DNA from: Gorsachius magnificus
Lineage: Eukaryota > Chordata > Aves > Pelecaniformes > Ardeidae
Assembly (NCBI GenBank): GCA_034008185.1
Contig: CM067082.1
Coordinates: 157,797,895 to 157,861,894 of the forward strand
Direction: 5' to 3'
DNA: 64,000 nucleotides
How positions within the stretch are numbered: position 1 is the stretch's first letter; every line of letters starts with the position of its first letter. Below the pieces are notes generated by a model. It ran no database searches. It was not told where the DNA came from and saw only the letters and a program-made list of their open reading frames with translations. Of the stretch, positions 24,528 through 36,140 are shown piece by piece. The position numbers and the translations under genes are program-made.

Positions 24528-27093
24528 AAACAGGAAGAGGGCTCCCACCCAACAGACCGTAACGGGCCACTGCAGCTCAGTCCAGGAGCACTGCTGTTGC
24601 CCTGCAAGTAAATGAAGTATCTGCATGCCAGTATCACAGGCCATACCTCCGGATAATGGCGATACAGCTGCCGATAGGGCTGATAGGAGACATTTTGCCT
24701 TCCTTTCCTGCCAAAGCTGAGCATGATGAGATAAAGAGTGGCAGAAAATCAATCCCTGTGCTGCTATGCTTTCTGAATAGCTGGTATTGATGATGGCTAC
24801 TTGGTGTTGATGATGGCTAGTGGATATTGATGATGGCTAGTTGGTGTTGGTGATGGCTAATTGGTACTGATGATGATCAGGGCAGGATCCTAGCTAAGAT
24901 ACATGCAATTGTCCCCTGGATGCCTAAGAATTGTCCTCCAGAGTTAACTCGCTCTCTAAGAATTTGCACGACTTACCACCAGGCCCAACGGTTTTGTGCT
25001 GTCTCAACCCCCAGAGTGAGCCAGAGCACGAAGACGCAGCATTTGGGAGGACCACTCTGCTGTACGTGTCCAGGTGCTGAAGCACTACCAGCTTTCCTAC
25101 CTGTCAGTGCTGCAGAGCCAACTTTTCCCTGAATCACATGGATTTGGGTGAGTTACTCCTGGGAAAGAGGGAGCAGTTACTGCCAGAGATGGGTAAAAGT
25201 TATGGGTTTGAGCTCATCTAACTTTCAATGTCTGTAACATGGACATTGTTGAGGCAGAAGATGGGGCAGGCTGAGAGGACCCTGGCTTGGTGTGGTGAGT
25301 ACCTCTGGTGAAACCAGCATGTCCTACTGGTCCTGGGTTTGAGAAGGAATTGGGGGGGGTAGGAAGAGGGAATGACCCCAGGGCATAGATAATTTGGCCA
25401 CTTGTAGAGTTAAAGATAATGATATAAACCAAGCAAGAAATCTGGTCCAAAAGCCAAGGTAGAGAGACTCAGGGCTTCTAACAGGCTTCTAACACTCGCC
25501 TGTTGCATGCCCACAAAAGCTCAGGTCCCCTCTCTGGCTTCAGTTTTGTACCCAGCCTTTGCTCCCTTTTTCCTGCTCAGATCGCACGTCACTTTAGGCT
25601 GTTGCCTTATAGCACCAACAGCCCCCCATCTTGTTTGGAGACCCCTCCTGCCAGTTGTCATTCCAATGAGGGATATAAATATCCCTACAATAATATCGCA
25701 TAACGTAATACATCATTATATATTATACCATTATTCTAAAAATAATAATACACAGTGCAAGGCATGCAGCACTGTGCCAAAATGCTGGCTTTTGGGTTTC
25801 CCACAGCACTTTAATGACACACTGAGTCACACCGCTCTTTCAGCCCAAGCCAGTGGGCTTATTTTCCTGATTTCTCCCTTGCTAAGTAGAGCTGTCACAA
25901 TGCTCTGAGCTCAACGTCCTTTTGTCCTGAAGCACAACTGGGTTTTAGCACAGGGAGCCATTCCCGGCGAGGGTTTGTGCTTGAGCTTTGCTTTGCCTTT
26001 TCTGCTTTTCCAAATGAAACTTAATCTCCAAACTTCTCTGCTACTTGAAGGATATTACTCGGTGGATGTGGTTTCCAACATATAGTTCAGTGCATGATTT
26101 AGGACCTGGTCCAAAAGGCAGTAAAAGCCACAGAAAAACTATAAACAACTTCAGCAGGCTTGGAGTGAGCCTGGGGATTGAAAAGGAAAACCTCTCTGGG
26201 TGTTGCTGCAACTTCCCGTCCACCAAGAGCAGCCACAGGCCTTCGCTCCTAGTGACTGGATTAGAAAGAGCAAAATACCTTGCAGGAGCTGTTTAAAGCC
26301 TCCACATGATGGGAGAAAGTGCGTATGTTCTTGCATTTTCCAGCTCCAGACTCATCTGTCGTAAACACCCACTCCAAATAGAAAGAGGAGCCGCCAGCTT
26401 TATCTTGGAGTCCATCACCCATTGCAAGCACAAGGGAACGTCAGATTATTTTGGTGCCAGCTCTGTCTCTGCAGTCACATACCAGCACGCGCATTCTTCG
26501 TTTTGCAGATATCTCAGTTAGGTGTGCAGAGACATGCTGGCAGTACTGATGTCTGGGACCAATTTTTGGTGCCCTTGTAGCACAATGGAGATCCTTCCAA
26601 GCCACCAGCTTCAACGTGGAAGAAAGACAAGTTCTGACTTTGGATATGAGTGCTTATCCCAAGATAAAATACAGATCAGTTCTACCTGGACCTATGCTGA
26701 CACTGGCAGAAATGGGCTTCAGCCACTTAAATATACAGCAGGTTTGCACAGGCTCATCACTGACAAAGGATTAGAAAGAAAAAAGTAATTTAAGCCTCTA
26801 GTCCCTTGCAAAAAGGGTCATTAAAATTAAATTGGTGTCACAACATCTCTGAGGTGCTTCAGGGGTCTAGTTGCACCTCCAAACACATTTCTTAGTGCTC
26901 TCAAAGCCTGTGAAAAGATTTCCACAAGACCAGGATGCATACGATGAGGGAAAAGATGGACTAAACTATTATTTGTCCCACTGTTTGACTAAAGAAAATG
27001 TGCAAGTAAATACCTTTGGGAGCTGCAAGATTACACTGAGCATGCTCATACGGCAGACTGAAGCATTAGCAAACCTAAACCTTTGCCTTCGCT
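24528..27093. other. Unique interval with a minisatellite
   Basis: Contains the 20-bp minisatellite at 24780-24879 and an AT-rich patch near 25690-25755 (TATATTATACCATTATTC and AATAATAATA). No gene recognised. Confidence 0.55.
24780..24879. repeat. 20-bp minisatellite, five diverged copies
   Basis: Five units of exactly 20 bases, the second being CTTGGTGTTGATGATGGCTA. The fifth unit is the most diverged and ends GATGATGATCA. Differences between units are mostly single substitutions. Confidence 0.93.
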
Positions 27094-27235
27094 CATGGAC
27101 TGATGGTCTCCAGAAACATTGTCCCTTCATGGTGATGTTCTCCGTGGTGCAGACAAAGGGTGGACATGGACTGATGGTCTCCAGAAATGTTGTCCCTTCA
27201 TGGTGATGTTCTCCATGGTGCAGACAAAGGGTGGA
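27094..27235. repeat. 71-bp tandem duplication
   Basis: Two head-to-tail copies of 71 bases (27094-27164 and 27165-27235). They differ only at unit positions 24-25 (CA versus TG) and 51 (G versus A). Each difference is what deamination of an ancestral CpG would give. Confidence 0.97.
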
Positions 27236-27390
27236 TCCATCCCTGGCTGTTGAACACAATGGTCTGGTGCACCACACAGCCCCGGGATCCCTATCCCACC
27301 TCCCCACTGTTGGGGTACTCTAGGAACCCTGTACTCTTCCAGCTCCTTATTCTTGTTCCCACTGCCAGTGATGGGTTACTGATTCATGGG

Positions 27391-27942
27391 TGTTGTGGTT
27401 TAACCCAGCAGGCAGCTAAACGCCACACAGACATCCACTTGCTCCCCTCTTCCCCAGTGGGATGGGGGAGAGAATTGGGGAAAAAAGTGAAATTCATGGG
27501 TTGAGATAAAGACAGTTTAATGGGACAGAAAAGGAAGGGAAAATAATAATAATAATAATAATAGTGATAAAAGAATATACAAAACAAGTGATGCACAATG
27601 TGATTGCTCACCACCCACCAACCAATGCCCAGACCATCTACGAGCAGCGGTCACTGCCCCCCCGGCCAATTCCCCCCAGCTTTATATGCTGATGAACAAG
27701 TCATGATGTCCTATGGTCTGGAATAGCCCTTTGGCCAGTTGGGGTCAGCTGGCCTGGCTGTGCCCCCTCCCAGCTTCTTGTGCCCCTGGCAGAGCAGGGG
27801 AAGCTGAAAAGTCCTTGACTTGGTCTAAACACTGCTCAGCAACAACTAAACCATCAACATTCTTCTCATCCTAAATCCAAAACACAGCCCTGTGCCAGCT
27901 ACTAGGAAGAAAATTAACCCTGTCCCAGCCAAAACCAGAACG
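27391..27942 (-). mobile_element. Solo LTR of endogenous retrovirus, family A (copy 1)
   Basis: Begins TGTTGTGGTTTAACCC and ends near CCCAGCCAAAACCAGAACG, where sister copies end GAAACCAGGACA. On the minus strand it carries a TATA-like AGCATATAAA (27681-27690) and an AATAAT microsatellite (27541-27562). Flanks are ATGGG (27386-27390) and CTGGG (27943-27947), a 5-bp target duplication with one mismatch. This structure matches avian ERVL-like solo LTRs as I recall them. No gag, pol or env sequence adjoins it. The 3' boundary is my choice based on the target duplication. Confidence 0.85.
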
Positions 27943-27947
27943 CTGGG

Positions 27948-28937
27948 ACACCCTAGCCTGATCCACTGAGGCCTCTAAGGTGTTGTGCTGTGTCCCTCAG
28001 CGATGTTCTGCTCTGTTCTCATCCATCACAGGATTGCATTCATGTCCTTCAGGGATATTTGGACACCTGGCTGGGCCAAGCCATTCACTCCTCTGAAGCA
28101 CTTCAAGAACAATTTTTCTGGCATCTGAAGAGCTCTTCAGCTAATTGTCAATAAAGGTGCAAGGTTTCTTGCACCACTTAAGACTTGGTACCCAAGCATC
28201 ATGACAAAGATAGCTGATGTGACACTATTACTTTCTGAAGAGGGAGATGAATGCTGGGGGAGATGCTCCAGCATGTCTCAAATGCCTCTGGACATCCATG
28301 CTGAGGCAACTGAACCCCGTTTCTAAAGTCTGGCCTACATTGCCTTCCTGCAATTCAATCCATGATTTCTCATCTAACGCTTCCCGTATTCTCATACCAA
28401 AGAATATTGGTATAGTAGCACTGAAGTTCAGGGCAGGTAGAAGGCTGAGTGGCTTTCTCATAAACAGAAAAAACTGTATTTGGAGCCCTGTTTAGTAAAG
28501 AGGTCATGCCAATGCCTTCCTCCCTTGTGTTTTCAGCAATCTTGCTGTCAGGGTCCTGTTATGGCAGGATAATTGGCAACACACCAGCAAAAATGAGATC
28601 TTCCTCCCATTTCCTGCAGCAAAGTTCTCACCGTGACATGACCACGTAGGGCCACCATACCTACCAGAGGGACAGAACTGAGAAAGACCTGGAACACTGC
28701 AGCGACCGATTCTGCCCAAGCCTGCCTGGACTCAGCTGCAAGCATTGGACTACAGGGGTGTTCATGCAACACCAGGACTGGAAACATGTAGGCACGGACA
28801 AGCCAAATTTGGTCTGGCATCAGTTTTGCCCTGTGAGTAGAAAGATGCCCTTAGGGTTGTCATGGCTTTCATATCAGTGTCCTCCTCTGCAGTCCTCTTC
28901 TGCTGAAAGAGAGGAAGATCATCCACACAGGTCAGCA
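27948..28937. other. Unique interval between LTR and CR1
   Basis: No retroviral internal sequence and no gene recognised, so the two flanking LTRs do not look like the ends of one provirus. Confidence 0.6.
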
Positions 28938-29250
28938 GGGACAACCTTTTTAGTAGGGCCAGCTGTGACAGGACAAGGAGGGAGGACTTTAAACTGAAGC
29001 AGGGGAGGTTTAGACTGGGTCTAAGGAAGAAATTCTTTACAGTGAGGGTGGTGAAACCCTGGCAGGGGTTGCCCAGAGAGGGGGTGGAGGCCCCATCCCT
29101 GGGAACATTCCAGGCCAGGTTGGCCGGGGCTGTGAGCAACCTGATGTGGTTCAAGGTGTCCCTGCTCCTGCAGGGGGGTTGGGCTGGGTGACCTCTGGGA
29201 GTCCCTTCCAACCCCAAACATTCTGTGATTCTATGATTCTATGATTCTAT
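28938..29250 (+). mobile_element. CR1 3' fragment
   Basis: Sense fragment starting near AGCAGGGACAACCTTTTTAG, a start shared with internal junctions in the copies at 18927 and 42573. It runs through the C-terminal coding end and GGTGTCCCTGCTCCTGCAGG to a tail of four octamers ending at 29250. Confidence 0.93.
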
Positions 29251-29648
29251 CCGCCCTCATTTTGCTTCATGCCAGCTGCTCTGCTGGCCCAATCTAGGCT
29301 CATTCTGATTAATAACATGGGATTTAGCATTGGTAGACATCTCCACTACCTGTCAGTACTCTGGGCCTTCTCTACAGCCAGCAGAGACGTAGAGAGTCAG
29401 CAGAATTCCTGAAATAACTCATCCCTCTTTAAACTGGTGTCTAAAATATTTGGACCTTTGAATGGCTTGTTTTTCTTTGTGGAGTATAAACAGAGCCCAG
29501 GGTGACAGCTCAGCCAGACGCATCTGCCTGCAGACATCTCCAGAGAGGTGATGGGGTTTGCACACAGACTGTCACACAAGATTTACACAAGCCATTTCCT
29601 TCAGAAAAAACATATTTTTTTATTTATTTTCCATATGAGACTGAGAGG
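29251..29648. other. Short unique interval
   Basis: No gene recognised. A T-rich patch lies near 29616-29632. Confidence 0.55.
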
Positions 29649-29653
29649 CACAC

Positions 29654-30225
29654 TGTCGTGGTTTAACCCGGCTGGCAACTTAGCACCACACAGCCGCTCG
29701 CTCACTCCCCCCCCCTCCCTCAGTGGGATGGGGGAGAGAATCGGGAAGGGGAAAAAGGTTAGAGCCGAGGTCTGAGATAAAGGCAGTTTAATGAGAGAAA
29801 ATAATAATAATAGTAATAATGAGAATGATAACAAAATATACAGAATATACAAAACGAATGATGCACAATGCGATTGCTCACCACCCGCCGACCGATGCCC
29901 AGCCCGTCCCGAGCAGCGATCAGTACCCGAGCAGCGATCACTCTCCCCGCGACCGACCGACCCACCAACCCCCCCGAGCATGACGTTCTATGGTATGGAA
30001 TAGCTCTTTGGACAGTTTGGGTCCTAGCTGTGCTGTACTCCCAGCTTGTTATGCACCTGGCCAAGCAGGAGAAGCTCAAAAAGTCCTTGAGCAGTCTGAG
30101 CACTGCTTGGCAACAACTAAAAACATCAGCGTGTTATCAACGTTCTTCTAGTACTAAATCCAAAGCACAGCACTATGCTAGCTTCTGTGAAGAAAATTAA
30201 CTCTATCCCAGCTGAAACCAGGACA
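29654..30225 (-). mobile_element. Solo LTR of endogenous retrovirus, family A (copy 2)
   Basis: Begins TGTCGTGGTTTAACCC and ends GCTGAAACCAGGACA, 572 bases with TG..CA termini. It is flanked by a perfect 5-bp duplication, CACAC (29649-29653 and 30226-30230), which proves an independent insertion. An AATAATAATAATAGTAATAA tract lies near 29800-29820. The TATA-like stretch present in copy 1 is missing: C-rich sequence runs straight into GAGCATGACG near 29975. No internal coding region remains. Confidence 0.93.
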
Positions 30226-30230
30226 CACAC

Positions 30231-31360
30231 CAATTAATGGTGGGCATACTGGAAGAGATATAATACTTTGTGCTTCAGAGCTTGAGTCAGCCTTTGGCTT
30301 TTGGAAGACAGGATGAGATTTAATCCAAGATGCAAATTATTTTGCTGTTTTTCCTTCCAGTGCTTCATGTCCTGTCAGAGACAGAAGCCTGAAAACACAG
30401 GTCAGATCCACGATGTTTGCTCCTCTCTCATCCCAGGTAAATCAAAATGCTTCGTGCTGAAAACCCTGAGCTGATCTGGAGAATGGAAAAACCCTGATGA
30501 TGCCCAAGAGCTGTGGCTGGCTTGTGCATGCGATGGGTCTGATTCCTTCTGGTTTTCCCCCTCTCTGGGACCACTTGCCATGGATGACAGTCTCTGACAC
30601 TTCACAGGTCTCCAGACACGAGACCTCACACTTGTTAAGTGGCAGCACCAGACCTAGACTCTGCATGAAGGGTTCTCAGGTTTCTGTTTTAATCAAGCTC
30701 TTCTGCGCTCCTGGAAAATATATTTCTACTCCAAGAGGAACACGGGATTTTCATGCCAAATGCCCAAAGGTACAATTCAGTGTTGAACTGTTGCCCACAG
30801 CATTGCAGTTTGACAGGATGCTGCAGTAGTTTGAGCAGCAGAGCAAAGAGAAAGACGAAACCCAGCCCTTAGTAATACTCCATTTGACTGCGGTAATCTT
30901 GTAATGTGGGACAATAAAAAGTGAGGTGTTTTGGAGGCCGGAACTCTGCTGAGGGGATGATTAGAGTCAGGAACATACATCCCTAAAACCTGTTTTCCAG
31001 CTCTGTTTGATGCAGGGTCAGCCTGGGCAGCGATGATGCTGCTCTTCTGTCCGGCATGCAGTGATGTTCTCATGTGTGAGCTACTCCCTTCCAGCACATT
31101 AAGATAATGAAGATGGACATTTGCTGATGCTGCTTTTCACCCACGCCTTGGAGATGGCAGATCCGTGCAGCAAGGCAGCGTGTGGCAGGAGGCCATGCCA
31201 ATGTCTGCAAAGTCAATATTGGGCGGTCTCTCACCATGCTGCTCCTAATGCCTGCTTAATGCCTCCGACTAGAGAGTCCCCTTATTTACCCCTTAATTAC
31301 CGGTTGCTTCTGGAAACCTCAGCTCCCAGCCAACGTGCCCACCCAAGCAGCTCTGTTCTG
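30231..31360. other. Unique non-coding interval
   Basis: No repeat or gene recognised. Confidence 0.55.
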
Positions 31361-31577
31361 CAGAATGGCAGGGGTTGGCAGGGCCCTCCGGAGCTCCCCC
31401 AGTGCCACCCCCCTACCCAAGCAGGCTCACCCAGAGCAGGGGGCACAGGACAGTGGCCAGGCGGGGGTTGAAGATCTCCAGAGAAGGAGACTCCACAGCC
31501 CCCCTGGGCAGCCTGGGCCAGGGCTCAGGCACCCTCACAGTCAACAAGTTCTTCCTCCCATTCAACTGGAACCTCTT
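31361..31577 (-). mobile_element. CR1 3' fragment abutting a second CR1
   Basis: Starts within the 3' end (CAGAATGGCAGGGGTTGGCA), followed by AGCAGGGGGCACAGGACAGT and coding for [20 protein letters not shown] on the minus strand. It stops after AACTGGAACCTCTT at exactly the base where the tail of the next CR1 begins. Confidence 0.92.
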
Positions 31578-32001
31578 ATAGAATCCCAGAATCATTTAGG
31601 TTAGAAAAGCCCCTTAAGCTCCCCCAGCCCAACCGTTCCCCTACTCCTGCCATCCCACCCCCAAACCCCGTCCCTCAGCACCGCCTCTGCCTGGCTGTTA
31701 AATCCCCCCAGGGCTGGGGACTCGACCCCTTCCCTGGGCAGCCCCTTCCAGTGCCTGACAGCCCTTGGGGGAAGGAATTGTTCCCCAGGGCCAACCTCAC
31801 CCTGCCCTGGCACAACTTGAGGCCGGTGCCCCTCGTCCCATCGCCCCTTCCCTGGGAGCAGAGCCCGACCCCCCCCCGGCTCCCCCCTCCTCATGGGGCT
31901 CCCCTCAGCTCCTCGCTCCGGCTGACCCCCCCCAGGCCCTCAGCCACTCCTCGTAAGGTTTGCTCCAGACCCCTCACCAGCTTTGTTGGGGCCCTGCTCT
32001 C
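31578..32001 (-). mobile_element. GC-rich CR1 copy fused to its neighbour
   Basis: Antisense tail ATAGAATCCCAGAATCATTT directly follows the previous fragment. The body belongs to the GC-rich group (GGAATTGTTCCCCAGGGCCA). Part of the coding region is missing between about 31890 and 31935, and similarity ends near GGCCCTGCTCTCC. Confidence 0.9.
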
Positions 32002-32463
32002 CATCAATTCCTCTCCAATGCGACGAGGGAGATTTAAAAAAAAACAAAAAAACAAAAAAAACCACAAAACAGCCAGAAACAAAACAGCATGATCTCCTGG
32101 GTGTCAGCTCCTGGCTGTGCAAATGAACACGATGCACCTTTCCAACCGTCTCTTTCTCCCTAATAGGAAACGTCACTCTCTCCAAACATGAAACTGCTCA
32201 CTGCACACAAATCCCTGTGCAAAGGGGCTCTGCATCAGACCACAGGTCGCAGAGTGGAGGAGGAGAACAAGGGGGATTCAATGGCAAAGGGAAGGGGACA
32301 AGATCTGGTAGAGACCAGGTGGAGGAGGCAGCTATTTGAACAAGAGCAAGAACTGACCCAGGTCTGGAGGAAGAGGAGGGCTAAGGGAACCACAAGGCAT
32401 GCAAGGAGATGAGAGAGCCAGCTCAGCCAAGGAGGAGGCCATCAAAGTCATGTGAGGCTCCTA
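32002..32463. other. Unique interval with A-rich stretch
   Basis: Contains an A-rich tract (32036-32096) of A runs interrupted by single C. No gene recognised. Confidence 0.6.
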
Positions 32464-32632
32464 GGAGAGAGGTGGTGGATGTCCCATCCCTGGGAACATT
32501 CAAGGTCAGGTTGAATCGGATTCTGAGAAACCTGATCTGGTTGAAGATGTCCCTGCTCATGGCAAGGGGGTTGGACTAGGAAACCTTTAAAGGTCCCTTC
32601 CAACCCAAACCTTTCTACGACTCTATGATTCT
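32464..32632 (+). mobile_element. CR1 3' fragment
   Basis: Sense fragment: GAGAGGTGGTGGATGTCCCA, then CCTGGGAACATTCAAGGTCA, AAGATGTCCCTGCTCATGGC and a tail ending CTCTATGATTCT. It belongs to the type with a GATGTCCCTGCTCATGGCA 3' end, like the copies at 49561, 54298, 58741 and 63190. Confidence 0.9.
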
Positions 32633-33007
32633 AAGAAGGAACAGTGTCAGAAAAGATGCATCATCCCCGGCTCAGTCCCTTGTCAGCTCCTTTCAACACC
32701 TGCAAGGAAATATCAAGAGGATATTTCACAGGGGCGGGACAGGAAGCTTCACTTCCATATCCACTAAACATCTTTCAAACACCTCTTTAATTATAGTCAG
32801 CACACAATCAGGACTCAAAGGCATTAGGATTATTACTGAATGCACTGTATTTATATATATGTATGCATATATAGGTATGTATGTTGTCAGGACATTAGGA
32901 AGAAGATAAAACAAAGAGGAGCTCGTGTGCTTAAACAGATACTTGGGCTTGGGAGTTGGTCCCAGAGCTCGCTCCCTCCACTCCATGCATTATCCCGGTA
33001 TTGCAGT
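32633..33007. other. Unique interval
   Basis: Contains a TA/TG-rich microsatellite-like patch at 32848-32885. No gene recognised. Confidence 0.55.
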
Positions 33008-33160
33008 GCCCAGGGCCAGGTTGGATGGGGCTGTGAGCAACCTGATGTAGTTAAAGGTGTCCCTGCTCCTGCAGGGGGGTTGGGCTGGGTGACCTCTGGG
33101 GGTCCCTTCCCACCCAAACCATTCTATGAGTCTATGAGTCTATGATTCTATGATTTTATG
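33008..33160 (+). mobile_element. CR1 3' fragment
   Basis: Short sense copy: CCCAGGGCCAGGTTGGATGG, GGTGTCCCTGCTCCTGCAGG, and a tail of about four degenerate octamers (TCTATGAG variants). Confidence 0.92.
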
Positions 33161-34926
33161 CTTCAGAGACTGAAAGTCAAAGTACAGCAAGCAAGTGAAT
33201 CGAAGAGCAAGAGCAAGCACGAAGCACCTGGTATATTTATTGCTTGCCTGGTCTTGCCTTAAGAATCAAGGGAAATGTCTGTTGTGCCCCAAAGTTTGCC
33301 CTACCCCAGGACACCGAGGAGTTTTGTAACTCATTGAATTTCATAAAAATATATTGAATGTTGTCATAAAAATATATGCAAATATATATTGAATTTCATA
33401 AAAATACACCCAAACATTGCCTTTCCTTTGGGACTGAGGAATAAGGCTGGACGGGTTTCCTTAACCCCAAGGGCATGGCAGATTCCCTGTGGAAGGATTC
33501 AAGCAGCAAAGTGCTCACAGTGGGCTCTGAGCCTGGAAAAAAATCAGGATTCAGCCTTTTCATCCCTGGGTGGTTTATCAGGGTCCATTATCCCCGCAGA
33601 TCCAGTCATGCCCTAATGTGGGGGATGCTAAAGTGATCCCACGGCAGAGGCTGGTGGGACCTCAGTGCACTGAAAAGTCTCTGGAAGCCGGATTATTTTA
33701 CTGGAGTTTTTTTCTGGAGTGTCTTCGTGCAGGATGAAGGCCTGATCCAATCCTATTTACTGGTTTTATTCTCCCTTTCCTGCATTTTGCCAGCCCTGCC
33801 TAGACGGACCGTGTGTCCCCAGCGGGGTGTCTCACCATCGGCATGCGCAGTGTCTGGCACAGAACAGCCCTTCCCTCTCCCTCCAGGTTTCTGAATGTTA
33901 CAGAAATGTAATTACGGGCACTTGGCAGCTTCTCTCCTGACTCCTCAAGGGTCTTTTTATCAGACCAGCGCAGGGCTGCTGGGTTGCAATGCAGCCGCGA
34001 GCTCAGCCAGCCCCGGCTCTGCCGGCACGGCCCCGGCACAGCCCTCTGCTTCTGGGGACGTGCGGCATCGCCGTGCTCCCAGCAGATTGATGGGGATTTA
34101 CATTTCAGCCATAAAACTTCTGCGGGCATTTCCCCCCTCCCCTCCGAACCTCCGCCAACCACAGATTGAAAAGTGCAGCGTTTAATATTCTCTCTGATGC
34201 TAATTCCACGGTGAAGATGGAAAATTCAATAACTTCTGCGTGCTGTAAATTCAGCTAAACATATTCCACATTCCAGCCGCAGGGAGGAAAGCTCCCTGCC
34301 TCCTGCCTCCCCCCTCTCCTCTCCTTTCTTGCTCTCCCTCTTTCCCTCCCTCCAGCTTAGCTCCAGTCCATCCCATTCCCCCTCTGCAACCAAATCAGCT
34401 CCGTCTGCAGAGAGCCGATAACCAGAACTGATTTAACAGATAATCTGAGCAGAGATAATTTTTATTTATTAAAAAATGAGCTGAGAGGATGAAAGAATTG
34501 CCATATCCCAGCGTGTCCCTGCCTTAAATCTGAGGGCGGATTCAACCCTGTTGCCAAAGGTGGTGTGTTTGGTGCACCCGAGGTCTGCCCATTTCATCCC
34601 CTCCTTATGGTTGTGAGAAATGTTGGGATCTGGTGATATTGGTTATTCTGGTTTTCTGAAGTCTTTTTCATCCTTTTTTGGGTGTTTTTGGCAGGCTTTG
34701 CCGTGCACAGGGCAGACAGTCTGGGGGCGGATGGCTCTGCCATCAAGAAGGATCTGCAAAAATGCAGTTCTCCAAAGGACAGATCCTTTCCCAGGCCAGA
34801 AAATATGAAAGAGAATCCCCTTTATCTCCCCTTCTTCCTGTAAAAAAATAAATTTGGACAAAAAAAGAAATACAGAAAGCTTCACCAGATCAAAAAATAA
34901 AAGGAAAAATCCCTGCAGTTCTAAAC
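33161..34926. other. Unique interval with candidate conserved islands
   Basis: Holds a 19-bp direct repeat (33333-33351 and 33388-33406, period 55), a moderately CpG-containing patch (about 33965-34085), a pyrimidine tract (34305-34353), and AT-rich islands at 34160-34270 and 34420-34490. No exon recognised. Confidence 0.5.
33333..33406. repeat. AT-rich short tandem duplication
   Basis: ATTGAATTTCATAAAAATA occurs at 33333-33351 and 33388-33406. A partial third copy, GTCATAAAAATATAT, lies between them from 33363. Confidence 0.9.
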
Positions 34927-35264
34927 TTATCGCTGCCTACAACTGCCTGAGAGGAGGGGGGGGGCCGGGGGGGTCGGGCTCTGCTCCCAGGGAAGGGGCG
35001 ATGGGACGAGGGGCACCGGTCTCAAGTTGTGCCAGGGCAGGGTGAGGTTGGCCCTGGGGAACAATTCCTTCCCCAAAGGGCTGTCAGGGGCTGGAAGGGG
35101 CTGCCCAGGGAAGGGGTCGAGTCCCCAGCCCTGGGGGGATTTAACAGCCGGGCAGAGGCGGTGCTGAGGGCCGGGGTTTGGGGGTGGGATGGCAGGGGTA
35201 GGGGAACGGCTGGGCTGGGGGAGCTTAAAGGGCTTTTCCAACCCAAACCATTCTGGGATTCTTG
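34927..35264 (+). mobile_element. GC-rich CR1 copy
   Basis: Sense copy starting at TTATCGCTGCCTACAACTGC. It contains a G-rich stretch near 34955-34973 and ends AACCATTCTGGGATTCTTG. The body closely resembles, in reverse, the copies at 13334, 31578, 37341 and 61902. Its frames are shifted. Confidence 0.93.
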
Positions 35265-36140
35265 CCCTTCCCTTTAGCTGGGCGTTTGATGCTTGCTTGG
35301 CTTTCTGTAGCTAACCTCGTCAGAGTGAAGTTCAATCTTTCACTGAAAGCAGCTGACTTTCATCTTAGATGGCCAGTCATTATTTCTGCTCATTGATACC
35401 AAGGTTGTTCGGAGCCGATGGCTCATGCGAAGGCTGTTTGAAGCTCTGCAAGGCCTGGACTAGCTGGACCATGCCTGCACCAGGGTCACTGGACAAGGGG
35501 CTGCACAGATGTCCTAATAACATCTTTGCCACAACAAATGCAATCGGCTGATATCAGATTTTCCACTAATTCCCTCAGCATTGCAAGTAGGGGGACCCAA
35601 TATTTGCCTCTCTCTTTATTGCATTTATCTGAAGCTTTGCCTCTGTCCTCACTCTCCTCACCACCTGAAGGTATTCTGGAGCTTTACCAAACTGGTTGCC
35701 ATGGAAGAGGTTGCTTTCCCATCACTTTCATCGCTTTGAAAGGCATGGGAATCTGCTTACCCAGCACTTTGGGACCAAAGCCCGAACACATGAAGAGCAA
35801 GGATGGGATGATGCTGTCAGCACCAGGGACTTTATTCCTAGTGGTGGAAACCTCAGGTGTGGACCTACAGCAAACACTATCAGCTGTCACAGTCGCTAAA
35901 TGAGTGAGAAGATGTGTTCAAAAGACACTAATGCCAAAATGAAAATTAAAAAAAAAATCCCTTCAGCAATTATTTACTAAATGTATTTAATATTTGTAGT
36001 TCCAGGCTCATGGTTTTTGTCTCCTGAGCCTGGCAATACCACAGCTGAAATATATACCTAAATACAACCTGCTTTTCTTCACTTAGGCCATTTATTTCCT
36101 CTTTACACTTTGTGTGGGTGCAAACCAACAAGACTCGCCT
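35265..36140. other. Unique non-coding interval
   Basis: No repeat or gene recognised. An A run lies near 35948-35957. Confidence 0.55.

Noticed and set aside
24780..24879. Possible CRISPR array
   Set aside because: Units are directly adjacent with no unique spacers, and the genome is avian.
27391..30225. A provirus bounded by two LTRs
   Set aside because: Each LTR has its own target duplication and no retroviral genes lie between them.
34305..34360. Possible splice acceptor: pyrimidine tract followed by CAG
   Set aside because: No open frame with recognisable homology or matching donor follows; it may be simple C/T-rich sequence.
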